Shown: positions 51,945 to 61,546, counted from the stretch's first letter. The stretch: DNA of 63,386 nt from Chloroflexota bacterium (GCA_016875715.1 VGOZ01000005.1:1-63386); one strand, 5' to 3'. The notes: generated from the sequence alone by a model not told the origin. Numbers and translations: made by a program.

Positions 51945-54224
51945 CTACTTACCGAGGACGACCTCGAGGGCCTGGCGCCCCAGCGGGGCCGCCACCGTGC
52001 CGCCCTGCCGGCCGCCCTCCACCATCACCGTGACGACAATGGTCGGATCCTGCAGCAATCCGTACCCGGCAAACCACGCGTGTGCGTCGGGATGCTGGTT
52101 CTCCGCCGATCCCGTCTTCGCGGCGACGACCTTCTTGTAGCCGTTGAATGCGTACAGCGCCGTCCCCGTCGGCGAGTCCGCCACCCGCCGCAGCGCATCG
52201 CGGATCACGGCGATGTTCTGTGCGCTCACCGGCACACGATGCCTCTGCTCCGACTGGAACTCCTGGATCGGTCCGCCATCGCCCGGAATGATCGATCGGA
52301 TCAGCAGAGGCGTACGTAGAACCCCACCATTCGCCAGCGTCGCGTACATGTTTGCGACCTGAAGCGGGGTCGCGTCCAGATATCCCTGGCCAATGGACAT
52401 GTTTACCGCGTCTCCGGGAAACCACTCCTGGCGCAGGGTGTTCTTTTTCCACGCCACACTCGGGACGATGCCCTCCGCCTCCTTGAGACCGCGAATTCCG
52501 GTGGGGGCGCCCAGGCCAAAGCGCCGGGTGAAATCAGGCAGGATCTCGGGATCGATCTGATTCAGTTTGTGGCCGATGTCGTAGAACACGATGTCGCAGG
52601 ATTGCACGAGTCCCTCGGCCAGATCGAGCTTCCCGTGCCCCTCTGGCCGCCAGTCACCCATCGGCCGGCGCGGATCGAGCACCGTCCACTTTCCGTTGCA
52701 CTCGAACATCGAGTCGGGTCGATACCCACCACGTTCCAAGGCGGCCGCCATGGTGACGACCTTGTAGACCGATCCGGTCGGGTAGGTGCTGAGCGTCGCC
52801 CTGGGCTGAAACGGCCGCCTCGGATCGTCGCTCAGCTTCTTCCACGCCTCTTCGCTGAAGCCGAAAATGAAACCATTGGGATTGAACGCGGGACGCGAGA
52901 CGAGCGCGACGATGCTGTTATCCCGCGGGTCCATCATCACCAGGCTCCCCACACGGTCGCCCAGGATCCGCTCCGCCTGCACCTGAACCTCTATGTCGAT
53001 AGTGAGGCGGACGTTCCCGCCATTCCGGGCGGGACGGTCGGCGATCACGCGAACGGTCTCACCCTCCGCTGTTTGAATTGAGAGACGTCCCCCGCGGACG
53101 CCGCCCAGCACTTCCTCCATCCCGAGTTCGATGCCGGACCTGCCGATATAGTCGCCCTCCTCGTAACCGCGGGAGCCAAACGTCTTCATGTCTTCGGTGG
53201 TCGCGGGCGACACGAAACCGACAACGTGGGCACCGGCCTCGCCATGGGGGTAGAGGCGAAGGTCACGCGCCTCGGCGAGCACCCCTTCGATCTTCCCGAA
53301 TCGAGCCGTCAGCTCCGCCTGGCGTTCGATCGGGAAGTCCCGAAGGGGAACCCACCAGTCAGGCTGGGCCGCGCTGATCTTCTGGCGTATAGACGACTGC
53401 TCGACCCCCAGGAACCTGGAGAGTTCGACGACCGCCAGGTTCTGATCCTTGACCCGTCCCGGTATGAGGCCGAGCGTGAGCGCCTTCCCCTGGGCAGCGA
53501 GCGGGTTCCCCTTCCGATCGAGGATCGCGCCACGCACCGGATCCGAAGGTACGAAGCGCACCGCGCGGTCTGGCGTGAGATCGCGAAAGATCAGGCCAGG
53601 CGTCCAATCCACGCGCCATTGCCCCTCCTCTGAGACGAGAGGCAGACGGTTCTCCTCGGAAAACTTCCCGAGCCGCGCGGTATCGAACTCGACCGCGAAC
53701 CGCGCCTCGACTCGCGCGACGCCCGGCGCGGGCTCGACGATCGGAGCCATCGACGGACGGATAGCATTGATGGTCGCCCCAACGGTGATCGCCTGATAGC
53801 GGCCGACGAAACGCTCGCCGCTGATGTTGGCCTTTGCCCCTCGGCTCAACATCTCGTACATCTCGGGAAAGCGCTGAGCCTCCCAGGCACGCAGGAAGCG
53901 CGTGGCAACCTCATTGGCGGGCGCTGCCGCGGGAAGCGCCGTGGGCGCCGGTGCTGCCGCGGGTGTCGCTCGGACGGTGGTCGGGGTAACGACCAAAATG
54001 CCCGGCGTCGGTGTCGAGGCGCCGGGTGCGGCGGCCTCTCGGGAGGGGGTAACGATCTTTGCGGCCTGAACGGGGGACGCGCTGACGAACACGCCCGTCA
54101 CCGCGCCGGGCGGCACAATTCCGAACCGCGTTGCCGCGACGATCGATCCGCCGCCCACGAGGATTGCGGCGACGATCCCGACGAACAGCGACGCGATCCC
54201 AGCCCCTCGGCGTCGTCGCCTCAC
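51945..54224 (-). CDS. Class B penicillin-binding protein with NTF2-like (MecA-N) domain
   Basis: 759-residue peptidoglycan transpeptidase. A short basic cytoplasmic end, a membrane anchor (IASLFVGIVAAILVGGGSIV), a Pro/Ala/Thr spacer, the MecA-N/NTF2-like domain (VATRFLRAWEAQRFPEMYEM), the dimerisation domain and the transpeptidase domain follow. Active motifs: SVYK in TYPTGSVYKVV (SxxK), SCD in LVQSCDIVF (SxN place), and KTG in AAKTGSAEN. The SxN motif reads SCD, an Asn-to-Asp change. TAGAAT ends 7 bases before GTG 54224, so that start is preferred over ATG 54233, which lies inside the box. Confidence 0.93.
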   Translation of the reverse strand: MRRRRRGAGIASLFVGIVAAILVGGGSIVAATRFGIVPPGAVTGVFVSASPVQAAKIVTPSREAAAPGASTPTPGILVVTPTTVRATPAAAPAPTALPAAAPANEVATRFLRAWEAQRFPEMYEMLSRGAKANISGERFVGRYQAITVGATINAIRPSMAPIVEPAPGVARVEARFAVEFDTARLGKFSEENRLPLVSEEGQWRVDWTPGLIFRDLTPDRAVRFVPSDPVRGAILDRKGNPLAAQGKALTLGLIPGRVKDQNLAVVELSRFLGVEQSSIRQKISAAQPDWWVPLRDFPIERQAELTARFGKIEGVLAEARDLRLYPHGEAGAHVVGFVSPATTEDMKTFGSRGYEEGDYIGRSGIELGMEEVLGGVRGGRLSIQTAEGETVRVIADRPARNGGNVRLTIDIEVQVQAERILGDRVGSLVMMDPRDNSIVALVSRPAFNPNGFIFGFSEEAWKKLSDDPRRPFQPRATLSTYPTGSVYKVVTMAAALERGGYRPDSMFECNGKWTVLDPRRPMGDWRPEGHGKLDLAEGLVQSCDIVFYDIGHKLNQIDPEILPDFTRRFGLGAPTGIRGLKEAEGIVPSVAWKKNTLRQEWFPGDAVNMSIGQGYLDATPLQVANMYATLANGGVLRTPLLIRSIIPGDGGPIQEFQSEQRHRVPVSAQNIAVIRDALRRVADSPTGTALYAFNGYKKVVAAKTGSAENQHPDAHAWFAGYGLLQDPTIVVTVMVEGGRQGGTVAAPLGRQALEVVLGK

Positions 54225-54231
54225 CCGAGCC

Positions 54232-54237
54232 ATTCTA
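54232..54237 (-). promoter_or_regulatory. -10 box for a leaderless PBP transcript
   Basis: TAGAAT on the reverse strand, 7 bases (GGCTCGG) before GTG 54224, with no Shine-Dalgarno. Confidence 0.5.
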
Positions 54238-54537
54238 CGGCCCATTGACTGGGCCGCACATTGAATTTCCGCGCGGGCGCGGCCGCCAATTCCCGACTGC
54301 GTGCCAGTCGCCAACGCGCGGTTCTGACTCGCTGAGCCGCCGACTCCGCCTCTCTGGACATCGACCTGACACAGCGAATATCATCTCGGCTCCCTGCCCG
54401 CGTTTCTTGTGGGTTCAACGTCGGGCGTGGGGCCGATGCATCTTTCGGGCACTGGCAAGGTCGAGCAGGCCCGGGCCTCGCATCGTCGAGTCCGATCTCG
54501 CCTGGGGTGGGCCGAGATCGACACCGGAGGAACCAGA
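54238..54537. other. Divergent intergenic region between the PBP and RlpA-like genes
   Basis: About 300 bases with no convincing gene. A TATCAT box at 54379-54384 (forward) could be the RlpA-like promoter, with a leader of up to 150 bases. The frame of the downstream gene stays open back to 54409, but those residues look unlike a secreted protein's start. No repeat or terminator seen. Confidence 0.4.
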
Positions 54538-55584
54538 CTGGCATCAGGGATCACTCGGCACACCATGGCAGCAGGTTGCCTTGCAGCCGTTCTTGTGCTA
54601 GCTCGCGCGAATATCGGCCAGGCCGACGGTCTGGCCCTGGATGAGGAGATCGACGGCGGTCGCTACTTCACCCAGGCCTCGCCAGAAGCGTCATCGGCGG
54701 AGCGTCTCGGGTTCACCGTCACCGATCGGGATGGGGTGCGGTTCTGGTCGGAGTTCCGGCGGCTTGGCGGCACGACGACGCTCGGCTACCCGATCTCACG
54801 CCGCTTCACGCTCGAGGGGTTCACGGCGCAGGCGTTCCAGCGCGGGATTCTGCGCTGGCACCCGGAGGCGGGCGAGGGGCACCTGTACAACGTGATGGAC
54901 GCGAGTTCGATCCTCACCATCGATGCCCACGCGCTGGCCGCTCATTTCCTGCCGACGCACGCACCTCAGGCCACCGCGAAAGAGCAGGATGGGTGGCTAT
55001 CCCAGGATGGTGGCATTCACGCCAAGTACCGATCAATCGACCGTGCCGCAGAGGTTCTCGGATCGCCTACGGCACCGCCCGCCGATTTCGGCCCGGTGGT
55101 CGCGCTCCGCTTCCAGCGCGGTGTCATTCACCGATGGAAGAGCACGCATCCCTGGACGGACGATCACGGCGCCTCCCTCGCCAACGTCGGCGATCTGGCG
55201 CGCGAACGCGGCCTCATCCCGGCGGCAGCGCTTCAACCCGAGCCACCTCCCACGGAGGCCGAGCGAGCGAGGGTCCGCGCCGCCCGTGGTCTGGAAGTCA
55301 CGGGAGTCGCCACTTGGTATGGCCGCGATTTCCACGGAGCCCTGATGGCCAATGGCAGGCCATTCAATATGTGGAATCCGTCCACGGCAGCCTCGAACAT
55401 CTTCCCGCTCGGGTCGCTGCTACGCGTCACGCGCGTGGTCACCGGCGCCTCCATCGTCGTCCGCGTGACGGACCGTGGGGCGTTCCGGCACCCCAACCTC
55501 GTGGATCTCAGCTACGCGGCATTCGCCTCTTTCGCCGATCCCGATGATGGGGTGATTCGCGTCAGGGTGGAACGCGTCGGCTGA
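54538..55584 (+). CDS. Secreted RlpA-like double-psi barrel protein with Chloroflexota-type repeats
   Basis: 348 residues from CTG 54538 (GGAGGA 6 bases before); ATG 54565 is the alternative and gives a signal peptide with almost no charged n-region. The hydrophobic core is MAAGCLAAVLVLA. Residues about 55-110 hold a repeat (RRLGGTTTLGYPISRRFTLE, AFQRGILRWHP) and a second degenerate copy follows, a type common in secreted Chloroflexota proteins. The C-terminal 100 residues are RlpA-like: GVATWYGRDFHGALMANGRP, FPLGSLLRVT, VRVTDRGAF with the barrel Asp. Probably a cell-wall lytic or binding protein. Confidence 0.85.
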   Translation: MASGITRHTMAAGCLAAVLVLARANIGQADGLALDEEIDGGRYFTQASPEASSAERLGFTVTDRDGVRFWSEFRRLGGTTTLGYPISRRFTLEGFTAQAFQRGILRWHPEAGEGHLYNVMDASSILTIDAHALAAHFLPTHAPQATAKEQDGWLSQDGGIHAKYRSIDRAAEVLGSPTAPPADFGPVVALRFQRGVIHRWKSTHPWTDDHGASLANVGDLARERGLIPAAALQPEPPPTEAERARVRAARGLEVTGVATWYGRDFHGALMANGRPFNMWNPSTAASNIFPLGSLLRVTRVVTGASIVVRVTDRGAFRHPNLVDLSYAAFASFADPDDGVIRVRVERVG

Positions 55585-55626
55585 CATCGTGGTACGCTCC
55601 CGACCACTTCGCGACTGGGGCGGCAC

Positions 55627-56808
55627 GTGGTTGGATCGGATGTACGAATCACGACAGCGGGGCGGGCGACATCGATCCTCCGCGACATGGTTGCCATCGA
55701 GAGCGTCAACCCCTTCTACGCCGACGGCGCGCGCGGTGAAGTCGCGATGGCGGACTACCTCGAGGCGTCTTTTCGCGCGCTCGGACTGATGCCTTCCCGC
55801 CGGGATGTTCTGCCAGGGCGACCGAATGTCTGGGCAAAGCTTGATGCTCCCGGCGCAATCCAGACGCTCCTGCTCGAAGCGCACATGGACACAGTGACGC
55901 TCGAGCCCGCAGGCACGACGATGCTGGATCCCCGCATCGATGGCGGCCGGATGTACGGCCGCGGATCGTGCGACACGAAGGCATCGTTGGCGGCGATGCT
56001 GACAGCGGTAGAAGCGCTTGCCCCCCGCCGGGACTCCCTACGTGCCAATCTCGTGGTGATGGGCTCGATGGACGAGGAATACCTGATGCGGGGGATCCTC
56101 GACTTCGCGGCGCACGGTCCAGAGGTGCACGCGGCGGTCATCGGTGAGCCCACCTCGATGTCGGTCGTTCGGGCACATAAGGGACTCGTGCGCTGGCGCG
56201 TCGCCACGCTCGGGCGCAGCGCGCACACATCGCGACCCGAGGTCGGCGATAACGCGATCTATCAGATGGTCGGCGCGATCGCGCGCCTGCGTTCGGCGAT
56301 CGAGCCGCGCCTGGCGACGCGGACGCATGCCCTGCTGAGCAACGCGACGCTGACCGTCTCGATGATCGAGGGTGGCCTCGGCGCGAACATCGTGCCGGAC
56401 CGATGCGAGATCACGATCGACCGTCGCACTCTTCCTCAGGAGGAGCCAGACGAAGTCATCGCTGAGTTCCGCGCGGTCATCGAGCGGATCATGCGTGACG
56501 ATCCCTCCATCAAGATCGACGTCCCCGAGCCATTCGCGAATATCGCCGGCCTCGACACGCCGGCGGATGCGCCCTTTGTCCGTCTGACGACGCCGATCGC
56601 CCACGAGTTCGGCGGCTCCCCCATGGCGGTAGGGGTACCGTACGGAACGAATGCCCCGGGGATCGCGCGGCGCGGAGTACCCACCATCGTGCTCGGTCCG
56701 GGGGACATCGCCCAGGCGCACTCCGCGAATGAGTGGGTCGAACTCGCCCAGGTCGAGCGCGCCGCTGAGATGTATGCGCGCATCGCTCAAGCGTTCCCCG
56801 GTCGATAA
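55627..56808 (+). CDS. M20 family metallopeptidase (ArgE/DapE/CPG2-like)
   Basis: 393 residues; dinuclear-zinc deacylase or dipeptidase. Metal ligands appear in LEAHMDTVTL (His, Asp), GRGSCDTKA (Asp), MGSMDEEYLMRG (Glu-Glu) and the late His in AQAHSANEWVEL. Substrate cannot be decided. Start is GTG 55627 or TTG 55630. The stop overlaps the next ATG (TAATG). Confidence 0.9.
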   Translation: MVGSDVRITTAGRATSILRDMVAIESVNPFYADGARGEVAMADYLEASFRALGLMPSRRDVLPGRPNVWAKLDAPGAIQTLLLEAHMDTVTLEPAGTTMLDPRIDGGRMYGRGSCDTKASLAAMLTAVEALAPRRDSLRANLVVMGSMDEEYLMRGILDFAAHGPEVHAAVIGEPTSMSVVRAHKGLVRWRVATLGRSAHTSRPEVGDNAIYQMVGAIARLRSAIEPRLATRTHALLSNATLTVSMIEGGLGANIVPDRCEITIDRRTLPQEEPDEVIAEFRAVIERIMRDDPSIKIDVPEPFANIAGLDTPADAPFVRLTTPIAHEFGGSPMAVGVPYGTNAPGIARRGVPTIVLGPGDIAQAHSANEWVELAQVERAAEMYARIAQAFPGR

Positions 56809-57884
56809 TGGAGGAACGGCCGCGATTCACCGCGCCGGCGTTGCATGCCCTGGTTACCTCGGTGCTCGAACGCCTCGAGGTTCCGGAGCAGGATGCCCGC
56901 GCGGCGGCGGATGCGCTGATCGCCTCCGACCTGATGGGGATTGATTCCCACGGCGTTGCACGCTTCTCGGGTCACCCGAGCTACGTTCCGGGTCTCGCCC
57001 GAGGCGTCGTTAACCCACGACCCTTTCCCGTCGTCGTTACAGAGCAGCCGTCCACAGCCTTGCTCGACGGGGATCGGGGCATGGGGGTGGTTATCGCCAC
57101 ACGAGCGATGCGCATGGCGATCGAGAAGGCGCGAGGGTCAGGCGTCGGTATGATCGCCGTCACCAACTCGCGCCATTTCGGGATCGCCGGTCACTTCGCA
57201 CGCATGGCCGTTTCTGAGGGGATGATCGGCATCGCGATGACCAATGCATTTCCTCAGGTGGCGCTTCCAGGCGGCGTGGGCCCGGTCCTGGGGACGAATC
57301 CCATCGCCCTCGCGGCTCCGCGCGATGGCGGACCACCATTCTGTGTCGATATCGCATCGAGCGTCGGCGCGGCCGGCAAGGCCGAGATCGCGCGGCGCGC
57401 GGGCAAACGCATGCCGCCAGGATGGGTGGTGGACGCGGACGGCAATCCGACCGACGCTCCGGAGGCGGTCCTCGGCGGCGGCGGCGCGCTCCTACCTCTG
57501 GGCTCCACAGTGGAGAGTGGCGCGCACAAAGGCTATGGGCTAGCCGCGATGGTGGACGTCCTCTGCGGCGTCCTCTCGGGCGTGGGTCACGGTGCGGTTC
57601 TCGATCCACTCTCCTGGGAGTGTGGTCACTTTCTCGCTGCCATCCGCATCGAGGCGTTCCGACCACTGTCCGCCTTCACGTCCGCGATGGCCTCGATGGC
57701 GTCCACGATCGTGCACGCTCCACGGCAGGCCGGGGTACCGCCCTTTCGCATTCATGGTGAGCCAGAGCACGAGGCGGAGCAGGATCGGCGGGCGCACGGC
57801 ATCCCTCTCCACCCCGAGGTCGTCGCCGATCTCAGATCCGTCTCCGCCCGCTACGGCGTGCCCTTTCCGGCGGCTGTCGCATGA
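56808..57884 (+). CDS. Malate/L-lactate dehydrogenase (Ldh2/YlbC type) family
   Basis: 358 residues of the NAD(P)-dependent Ldh2 family (malate, lactate, ureidoglycolate or sugar-acid reduction). Signatures: DLMGIDSHGVARF near 40, VTNSRHFGIAGHFARMA near 115, and VLGTNPIALAAPRDGGPPFC. The end HPEVVADLRSVSARYGVPFP is family-typical. Next to an SDR-free catabolic set, so a role in breaking down a 2-hydroxyacid is plausible but unproved. Confidence 0.9.
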   Translation: MEERPRFTAPALHALVTSVLERLEVPEQDARAAADALIASDLMGIDSHGVARFSGHPSYVPGLARGVVNPRPFPVVVTEQPSTALLDGDRGMGVVIATRAMRMAIEKARGSGVGMIAVTNSRHFGIAGHFARMAVSEGMIGIAMTNAFPQVALPGGVGPVLGTNPIALAAPRDGGPPFCVDIASSVGAAGKAEIARRAGKRMPPGWVVDADGNPTDAPEAVLGGGGALLPLGSTVESGAHKGYGLAAMVDVLCGVLSGVGHGAVLDPLSWECGHFLAAIRIEAFRPLSAFTSAMASMASTIVHAPRQAGVPPFRIHGEPEHEAEQDRRAHGIPLHPEVVADLRSVSARYGVPFPAAVA

Positions 57885-58666
57885 GGGAACTGGACTTCGC
57901 GCGCGCGCTGGCACGCGAGGCCGGGGCGACGATCGTCGCCACCGCCCGAGAATCGCTCGAGGTCCAGACCAAGGAGTGGGCGGATCTTGTCACCACCGCC
58001 GACCGCGCCGCGGAGAGGCTCATTCGGGAGCGACTCACCGCGGCCTATCCGGCCGACGCGCTCTATGGCGAGGAGGAAGGGCACGCCGCGACCGATGGAG
58101 CCAACCGCACTTGGATCATCGATCCGCTCGACGGCACCGCGAACTTCGCCGGCGGAATGAACATCTACGCGGTCTGTATCACCCTGGTCGAGGCCGGTCT
58201 GGTGCGGCTCAACGTCACCTACGACCCGCTGCGCGACGAGATGTTCGATGCCCGCGCCGGTGGTGGTGCGCACCTGAACGGATCGCCCATGAAGGTGGCC
58301 AACGATTGCGCCATCGAGAACGCATTGATCCACCTGGCATTCGCTCGCGATCGTCGGCACTGGAGGCAGTCGGTCGCCCTGGCGACGCGCATCACGGAGA
58401 TCGCGCCGCACGCGCGGAACCTCGGATCGTCTGCACTGGCACAGGCATACGTCGCCGCGGGTCGCCTCCACGCGCACGTCCGGGTCAATGTCGGCGACTT
58501 CGACATCCTTGGCGGAAACCTGCTGATCGTGGAGGCGGGTGGAGTTGCGACCGCGCTCGACGGCGAGCCTTACGGGGACGGCATGCGCGGACTGCTCGCG
58601 GCGGGGCCTCGGATACACGCGGTGCTGAACGGCTTGGGGCTCGCCGCCTGCCGCGAGTTCGAATGA
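57881..58666 (+). CDS. Inositol monophosphatase family protein
   Basis: 261 residues of the magnesium-dependent phosphatase fold. Metal-site motifs: DLVTTADRAAE, GEEEG near 67, WIIDPLDGTANFAGGM near 85, and the C-terminal NVGDFDILGGNLLIVEAGG. Could act on inositol phosphate, histidinol phosphate or sugar phosphate. ATG overlaps the preceding stop (ATGA). Confidence 0.93.
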   Translation: MRELDFARALAREAGATIVATARESLEVQTKEWADLVTTADRAAERLIRERLTAAYPADALYGEEEGHAATDGANRTWIIDPLDGTANFAGGMNIYAVCITLVEAGLVRLNVTYDPLRDEMFDARAGGGAHLNGSPMKVANDCAIENALIHLAFARDRRHWRQSVALATRITEIAPHARNLGSSALAQAYVAAGRLHAHVRVNVGDFDILGGNLLIVEAGGVATALDGEPYGDGMRGLLAAGPRIHAVLNGLGLAACREFE

Positions 58667-58676
58667 GGAGTGCAGC

Positions 58677-59867
58677 GTGACTTACGCTATCGATGCGATC
58701 CGCCGCGACATACCCGCGCTGGCCGACGTCGTCTACATGAACTACGGCACCGAAGGCGTGATGGCCGAGTCGGTCCTGGCGCCCTATATCGAGATGCTGA
58801 GCCGATTCGAGCGATACGGCCATTTCGAACGAATGAAGATCGCCGACGAGATGACCCGGTGCCACGAGACCGTCGCTCTGCTGGTCAAATGCCGGGTGGA
58901 AGAGGTCGCGATCACCCGTAACGGCACCGACGGAGTGAGCATGGTTCTGGGTTCGTTCCCGTTCCGCGAAGGCGATGAGTTGCTCATCGGAGGCGAAGAG
59001 CATCCCGCGATCGTGTACCCGGCGTTCGCTCTGCAGCGCCATCGCGGCGTCCGTGTGCGTCGATTCGCCTTTCACGATGATCCGGCGCAGACCCTCGCCG
59101 CGTTTGCGTCTGCCCTCACGCCTCGCACCCGCGTCGTCGCCTTCAGCCACGTCTCGTGCGAGACCGGCAAGCGCACGCCTGCCCGCGCGATCGTCGCCGC
59201 GGCACAGGCCCGGGGCGCACGCGTCCTCGTGGACGGTGCCCAGACGATCGGCTGGATGGATGTGGACTTCCCAGCTCTCGGCGCGGACTACCTCACCGGA
59301 AGCGCGCACAAGTGGCTCTGCGGACCGAAAGGCTCGGGCATCCTCATCGTGCACCGGGACCGTCTCGACGAACTTGTCCCCGCCTATGTGGGCGGGGGAT
59401 CCTTTGGGGTCGACTTCCCCTGGACCAGACTCGACCGCCCGGAGGAGATCCACGCGGAGTGGGCCGCCGGAGCTACACGGTTCGAGTACGGGATGCGTAA
59501 TCCGGCTCTTTACGCCGGTCTCCGCCTGGCGATCGACCACATGAGCGGAATCGGCTGGGACGAGATTCGGCGGCACCAGCGACGGATCACCGATGCACTG
59601 AAGGCACGGCTCGCCGCGATTCCCGGCGTTCGCGTCCAGACCCCCGCTGACTTCGATGCATCCTCGCCTATCCTCAATTTCGCCGTGGACGGGATCTCCG
59701 GCCGCGACCTCAGTCAGCGACTATGGAACGAGCATCGCGTCGTGCAGCGTGCTGTGCGCGAGCCGATGGGAGTCCGGCTCTCCAACGGATACTGCACGTC
59801 GACCGACGATCACGATCGCCTGGTCGCGGCGATCGAGGCGATCCGCCGAGTCCCCGTGCCCGCCTGA
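58677..59867 (+). CDS. Class V aminotransferase (SufS/isopenicillin-N-epimerase-like)
   Basis: 396-residue PLP enzyme. The PLP lysine is in YLTGSAHKWLCGPKGSG, the cofactor Asp in VLVDGAQTIGWMD, and SHVSCETGKRTPA is the family phosphate region. The C-terminal cysteine loop of true cysteine desulfurases is not evident, so an epimerase or kynureninase-like role is more likely than sulfur transfer. GTG 58677, 10 bases after the phosphatase gene, with GAGGAG upstream. Confidence 0.9.
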   Translation: MTYAIDAIRRDIPALADVVYMNYGTEGVMAESVLAPYIEMLSRFERYGHFERMKIADEMTRCHETVALLVKCRVEEVAITRNGTDGVSMVLGSFPFREGDELLIGGEEHPAIVYPAFALQRHRGVRVRRFAFHDDPAQTLAAFASALTPRTRVVAFSHVSCETGKRTPARAIVAAAQARGARVLVDGAQTIGWMDVDFPALGADYLTGSAHKWLCGPKGSGILIVHRDRLDELVPAYVGGGSFGVDFPWTRLDRPEEIHAEWAAGATRFEYGMRNPALYAGLRLAIDHMSGIGWDEIRRHQRRITDALKARLAAIPGVRVQTPADFDASSPILNFAVDGISGRDLSQRLWNEHRVVQRAVREPMGVRLSNGYCTSTDDHDRLVAAIEAIRRVPVPA

Positions 59868-59868
59868 C

Positions 59869-61212
59869 TCAGTCGGCGTTTCGGCCCTCCGCCGTCCGGA
59901 CACTCTCGAGTTGTGGCTGCCGCCGCGCGCCGAGGACGGCGACTACGAGCACAGCCAGGCCGACAAGAAGCCACGAGACGTAGGCGGCCCCACGGACGAG
60001 GAGAGTGTTTGGCGTCGCCGGCGCCACGGCCGCGGCCGAGATCACGACTGGACGCTCATCGACGATAGATACCGCCACGGGTGACGCGACCATACCTGCC
60101 TCGGGAATTGGCACGGTTCGTGCCGCGGGCAGCAGGGCCGCGAGTGGCGCAGCGGACTCCACCCGTGAGCCGCCTGAGGGCGGCTCGAAAGCGAGTTCGC
60201 CGAAAAGGCCGAGAGGCCCGATGCGCGGCACGATCGGTCGCACGGGCACGTCGATCGGCGTGGCCGGAGGTTCGTTGGCGCCTGGCATCTCCGGCACGAT
60301 GAGCGGTTCCAGCCCGCGCCCGGGACCGAGGGAGAACGCGGCGAACGGATGATCGCTGCGCTGCCAGGCAGTCTTCAGATGATCCTCGGTGATCCAGAGG
60401 CTATGGCCCTTCCAGCCGGGAAACGCCGGGTCGTGATAGAGAAAGCGCTCCTCCTCGTACCCGAAGATAACCACGAAATGGTCGATCGCCCGATTGGCGC
60501 GCTCCTGCCCGGGGAGCGAGGCAAGATGAACCTGAGGGATCACAAGATGACCGTTGCGGAGTGCCTGGCGCACTTCCGCGAACGACCATCGATCGTAGGT
60601 TCGCCCGGCGAAGAGGCCGCGGGCGACCAATCCGTACTGTTCGGCGATGTAGGCGAGAACCTCGGGCGCCGTGCCCGAATCGTGGATGCCCGTCGTACCC
60701 TGTAGTCGATTCGCGCGCGAGCGGATCTCGGTCGTCGCGACGTGGATGCCGAAGGCGCCCAGAGCCATTGCGACGGACGTGGGCCCGCAGTTCCCCGCCT
60801 CGTACGCAGAGCCATCCAACTGCGACCGATAGGGCGCCGGAAGCCGTGCGCCGATCTCCGTGGTGAAGCCCCGCTTCACGCTGGTCCGAGCCCCCGGCTT
60901 GATCGCACGCGGTGTACCCAGGTACCTGGCTGCGGCCCAGCCCTCGATCTCATCGTAGGCGACACGACGCCAGATCCTGTCGGCGGAGACCTCATCGAAG
61001 AGAGCGACGAAGTCGCCCCCCTCAGCAACCGCCACGATCGGCGCGTCTGGCCGCGGATCGCGGCGCAAGTTCACGCCATCGATACTGAGGACCTGAGCTT
61101 CGAGAGCGGGAACGGCGTTACCGGCTGCGTGGGCCGTACTCGCGAGGAGCAGGGCCACGATCGTGGCGATCGTCGCCCGCAACGCACCCGCCCCCATTCG
61201 GGACGCTCGCAT
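59869..61212 (-). CDS. Secreted C39-family peptidase with SH3 domain and C-terminal membrane anchor
   Basis: 447 residues. Signal peptide (TIATIVALLLASTAHAAG), an SH3b-like domain (SIDGVNLRRDPRPDAPIVAV, WAAARYLG), then a papain-like C39 peptidase: NCGPTSVAMALG holds Cys near 142, IDHFVVIFGY the His, and LYHDPAFPG the Asp. A Pro-rich spacer leads to a final membrane helix (YVSWLLVGLAVLVVAVLG). Faces outside, anchored at the C-terminus. ATG 61197 is an alternative start. Confidence 0.88.
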   Translation of the reverse strand: MRASRMGAGALRATIATIVALLLASTAHAAGNAVPALEAQVLSIDGVNLRRDPRPDAPIVAVAEGGDFVALFDEVSADRIWRRVAYDEIEGWAAARYLGTPRAIKPGARTSVKRGFTTEIGARLPAPYRSQLDGSAYEAGNCGPTSVAMALGAFGIHVATTEIRSRANRLQGTTGIHDSGTAPEVLAYIAEQYGLVARGLFAGRTYDRWSFAEVRQALRNGHLVIPQVHLASLPGQERANRAIDHFVVIFGYEEERFLYHDPAFPGWKGHSLWITEDHLKTAWQRSDHPFAAFSLGPGRGLEPLIVPEMPGANEPPATPIDVPVRPIVPRIGPLGLFGELAFEPPSGGSRVESAAPLAALLPAARTVPIPEAGMVASPVAVSIVDERPVVISAAAVAPATPNTLLVRGAAYVSWLLVGLAVLVVAVLGARRQPQLESVRTAEGRNAD

Positions 61213-61340
61213 GGCCGGCTCAGGCTACCAGGCAGGCGCGCGACTCGTCAAGCCTCTGAACTGGCCGGAGTGATGGACAGACAGGCGCGAGCGCCCCACG
61301 GGCGCGAACCGGCCGATCCCTCCCGCCTCACCTGGCCGGG

Positions 61341-61414
61341 TAGCGCATACGGGATTCGAACCCGTGATCTCCGCCTTGAGAGGGCGGCGTCCTAGGCCGC
61401 TAGACGAATGCGCC
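61341..61414 (-). tRNA. tRNA-Glu (anticodon CTC)
   Basis: 74 nt, 5' GGCGCAT paired to ATGCGCT, with a discriminator A. The anticodon arm is CCGCC-CTCTCAA-GGCGG, giving anticodon CTC. The T-arm contains GGTTCGAATCC. No CCA is encoded. Separated from tRNA-Val by 7 bases. Confidence 0.95.
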
Positions 61415-61421
61415 AGGCAAG

Positions 61422-61495
61422 TGGGCGATACTGGATTCGAACCAGTGACCTCCACGATGTCAACGTGGCGCTCTAACCAACTGAGCTAACCGCCC
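61422..61495 (-). tRNA. tRNA-Val (anticodon GAC)
   Basis: 74 nt, acceptor GGGCGGT paired to ATCGCCC, D-arm TTAGCTCAGTTGGTTAGAGC, anticodon arm CCACG-TTGACAT-CGTGG giving GAC. T-arm GGTTCGAATCC. First gene of a two-tRNA transcript. Confidence 0.95.
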
Positions 61496-61505
61496 GGAGT
61501 CTCGC

Positions 61506-61535
61506 ATTATATGAACGGCGTCCGGCGGCGGGCAA
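61506..61535 (-). promoter_or_regulatory. Promoter of the tRNA-Val/tRNA-Glu operon
   Basis: Perfect TATAAT (61511-61506) with TTGCCC (61535-61530) 18 bases upstream as -35; the tRNA 5' end lies 10 bases after the -10. The best full promoter in the window. Confidence 0.7.
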
Positions 61536-61540
61536 ACGGC

Positions 61541-61546
61541 TAGACT
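61541..61546 (+). promoter_or_regulatory. Candidate -10 box for a leaderless selB transcript
   Basis: TAGACT is followed by 6 bases and then GTG 61553, with no Shine-Dalgarno. It is divergent from and close to the tRNA promoter. Confidence 0.4.

Noticed and set aside
58677-59867. Calling the class V aminotransferase SufS as partner of SufU
   Set aside because: It is 34 kb from sufU and lacks an obvious catalytic cysteine loop; the fold alone is not enough.
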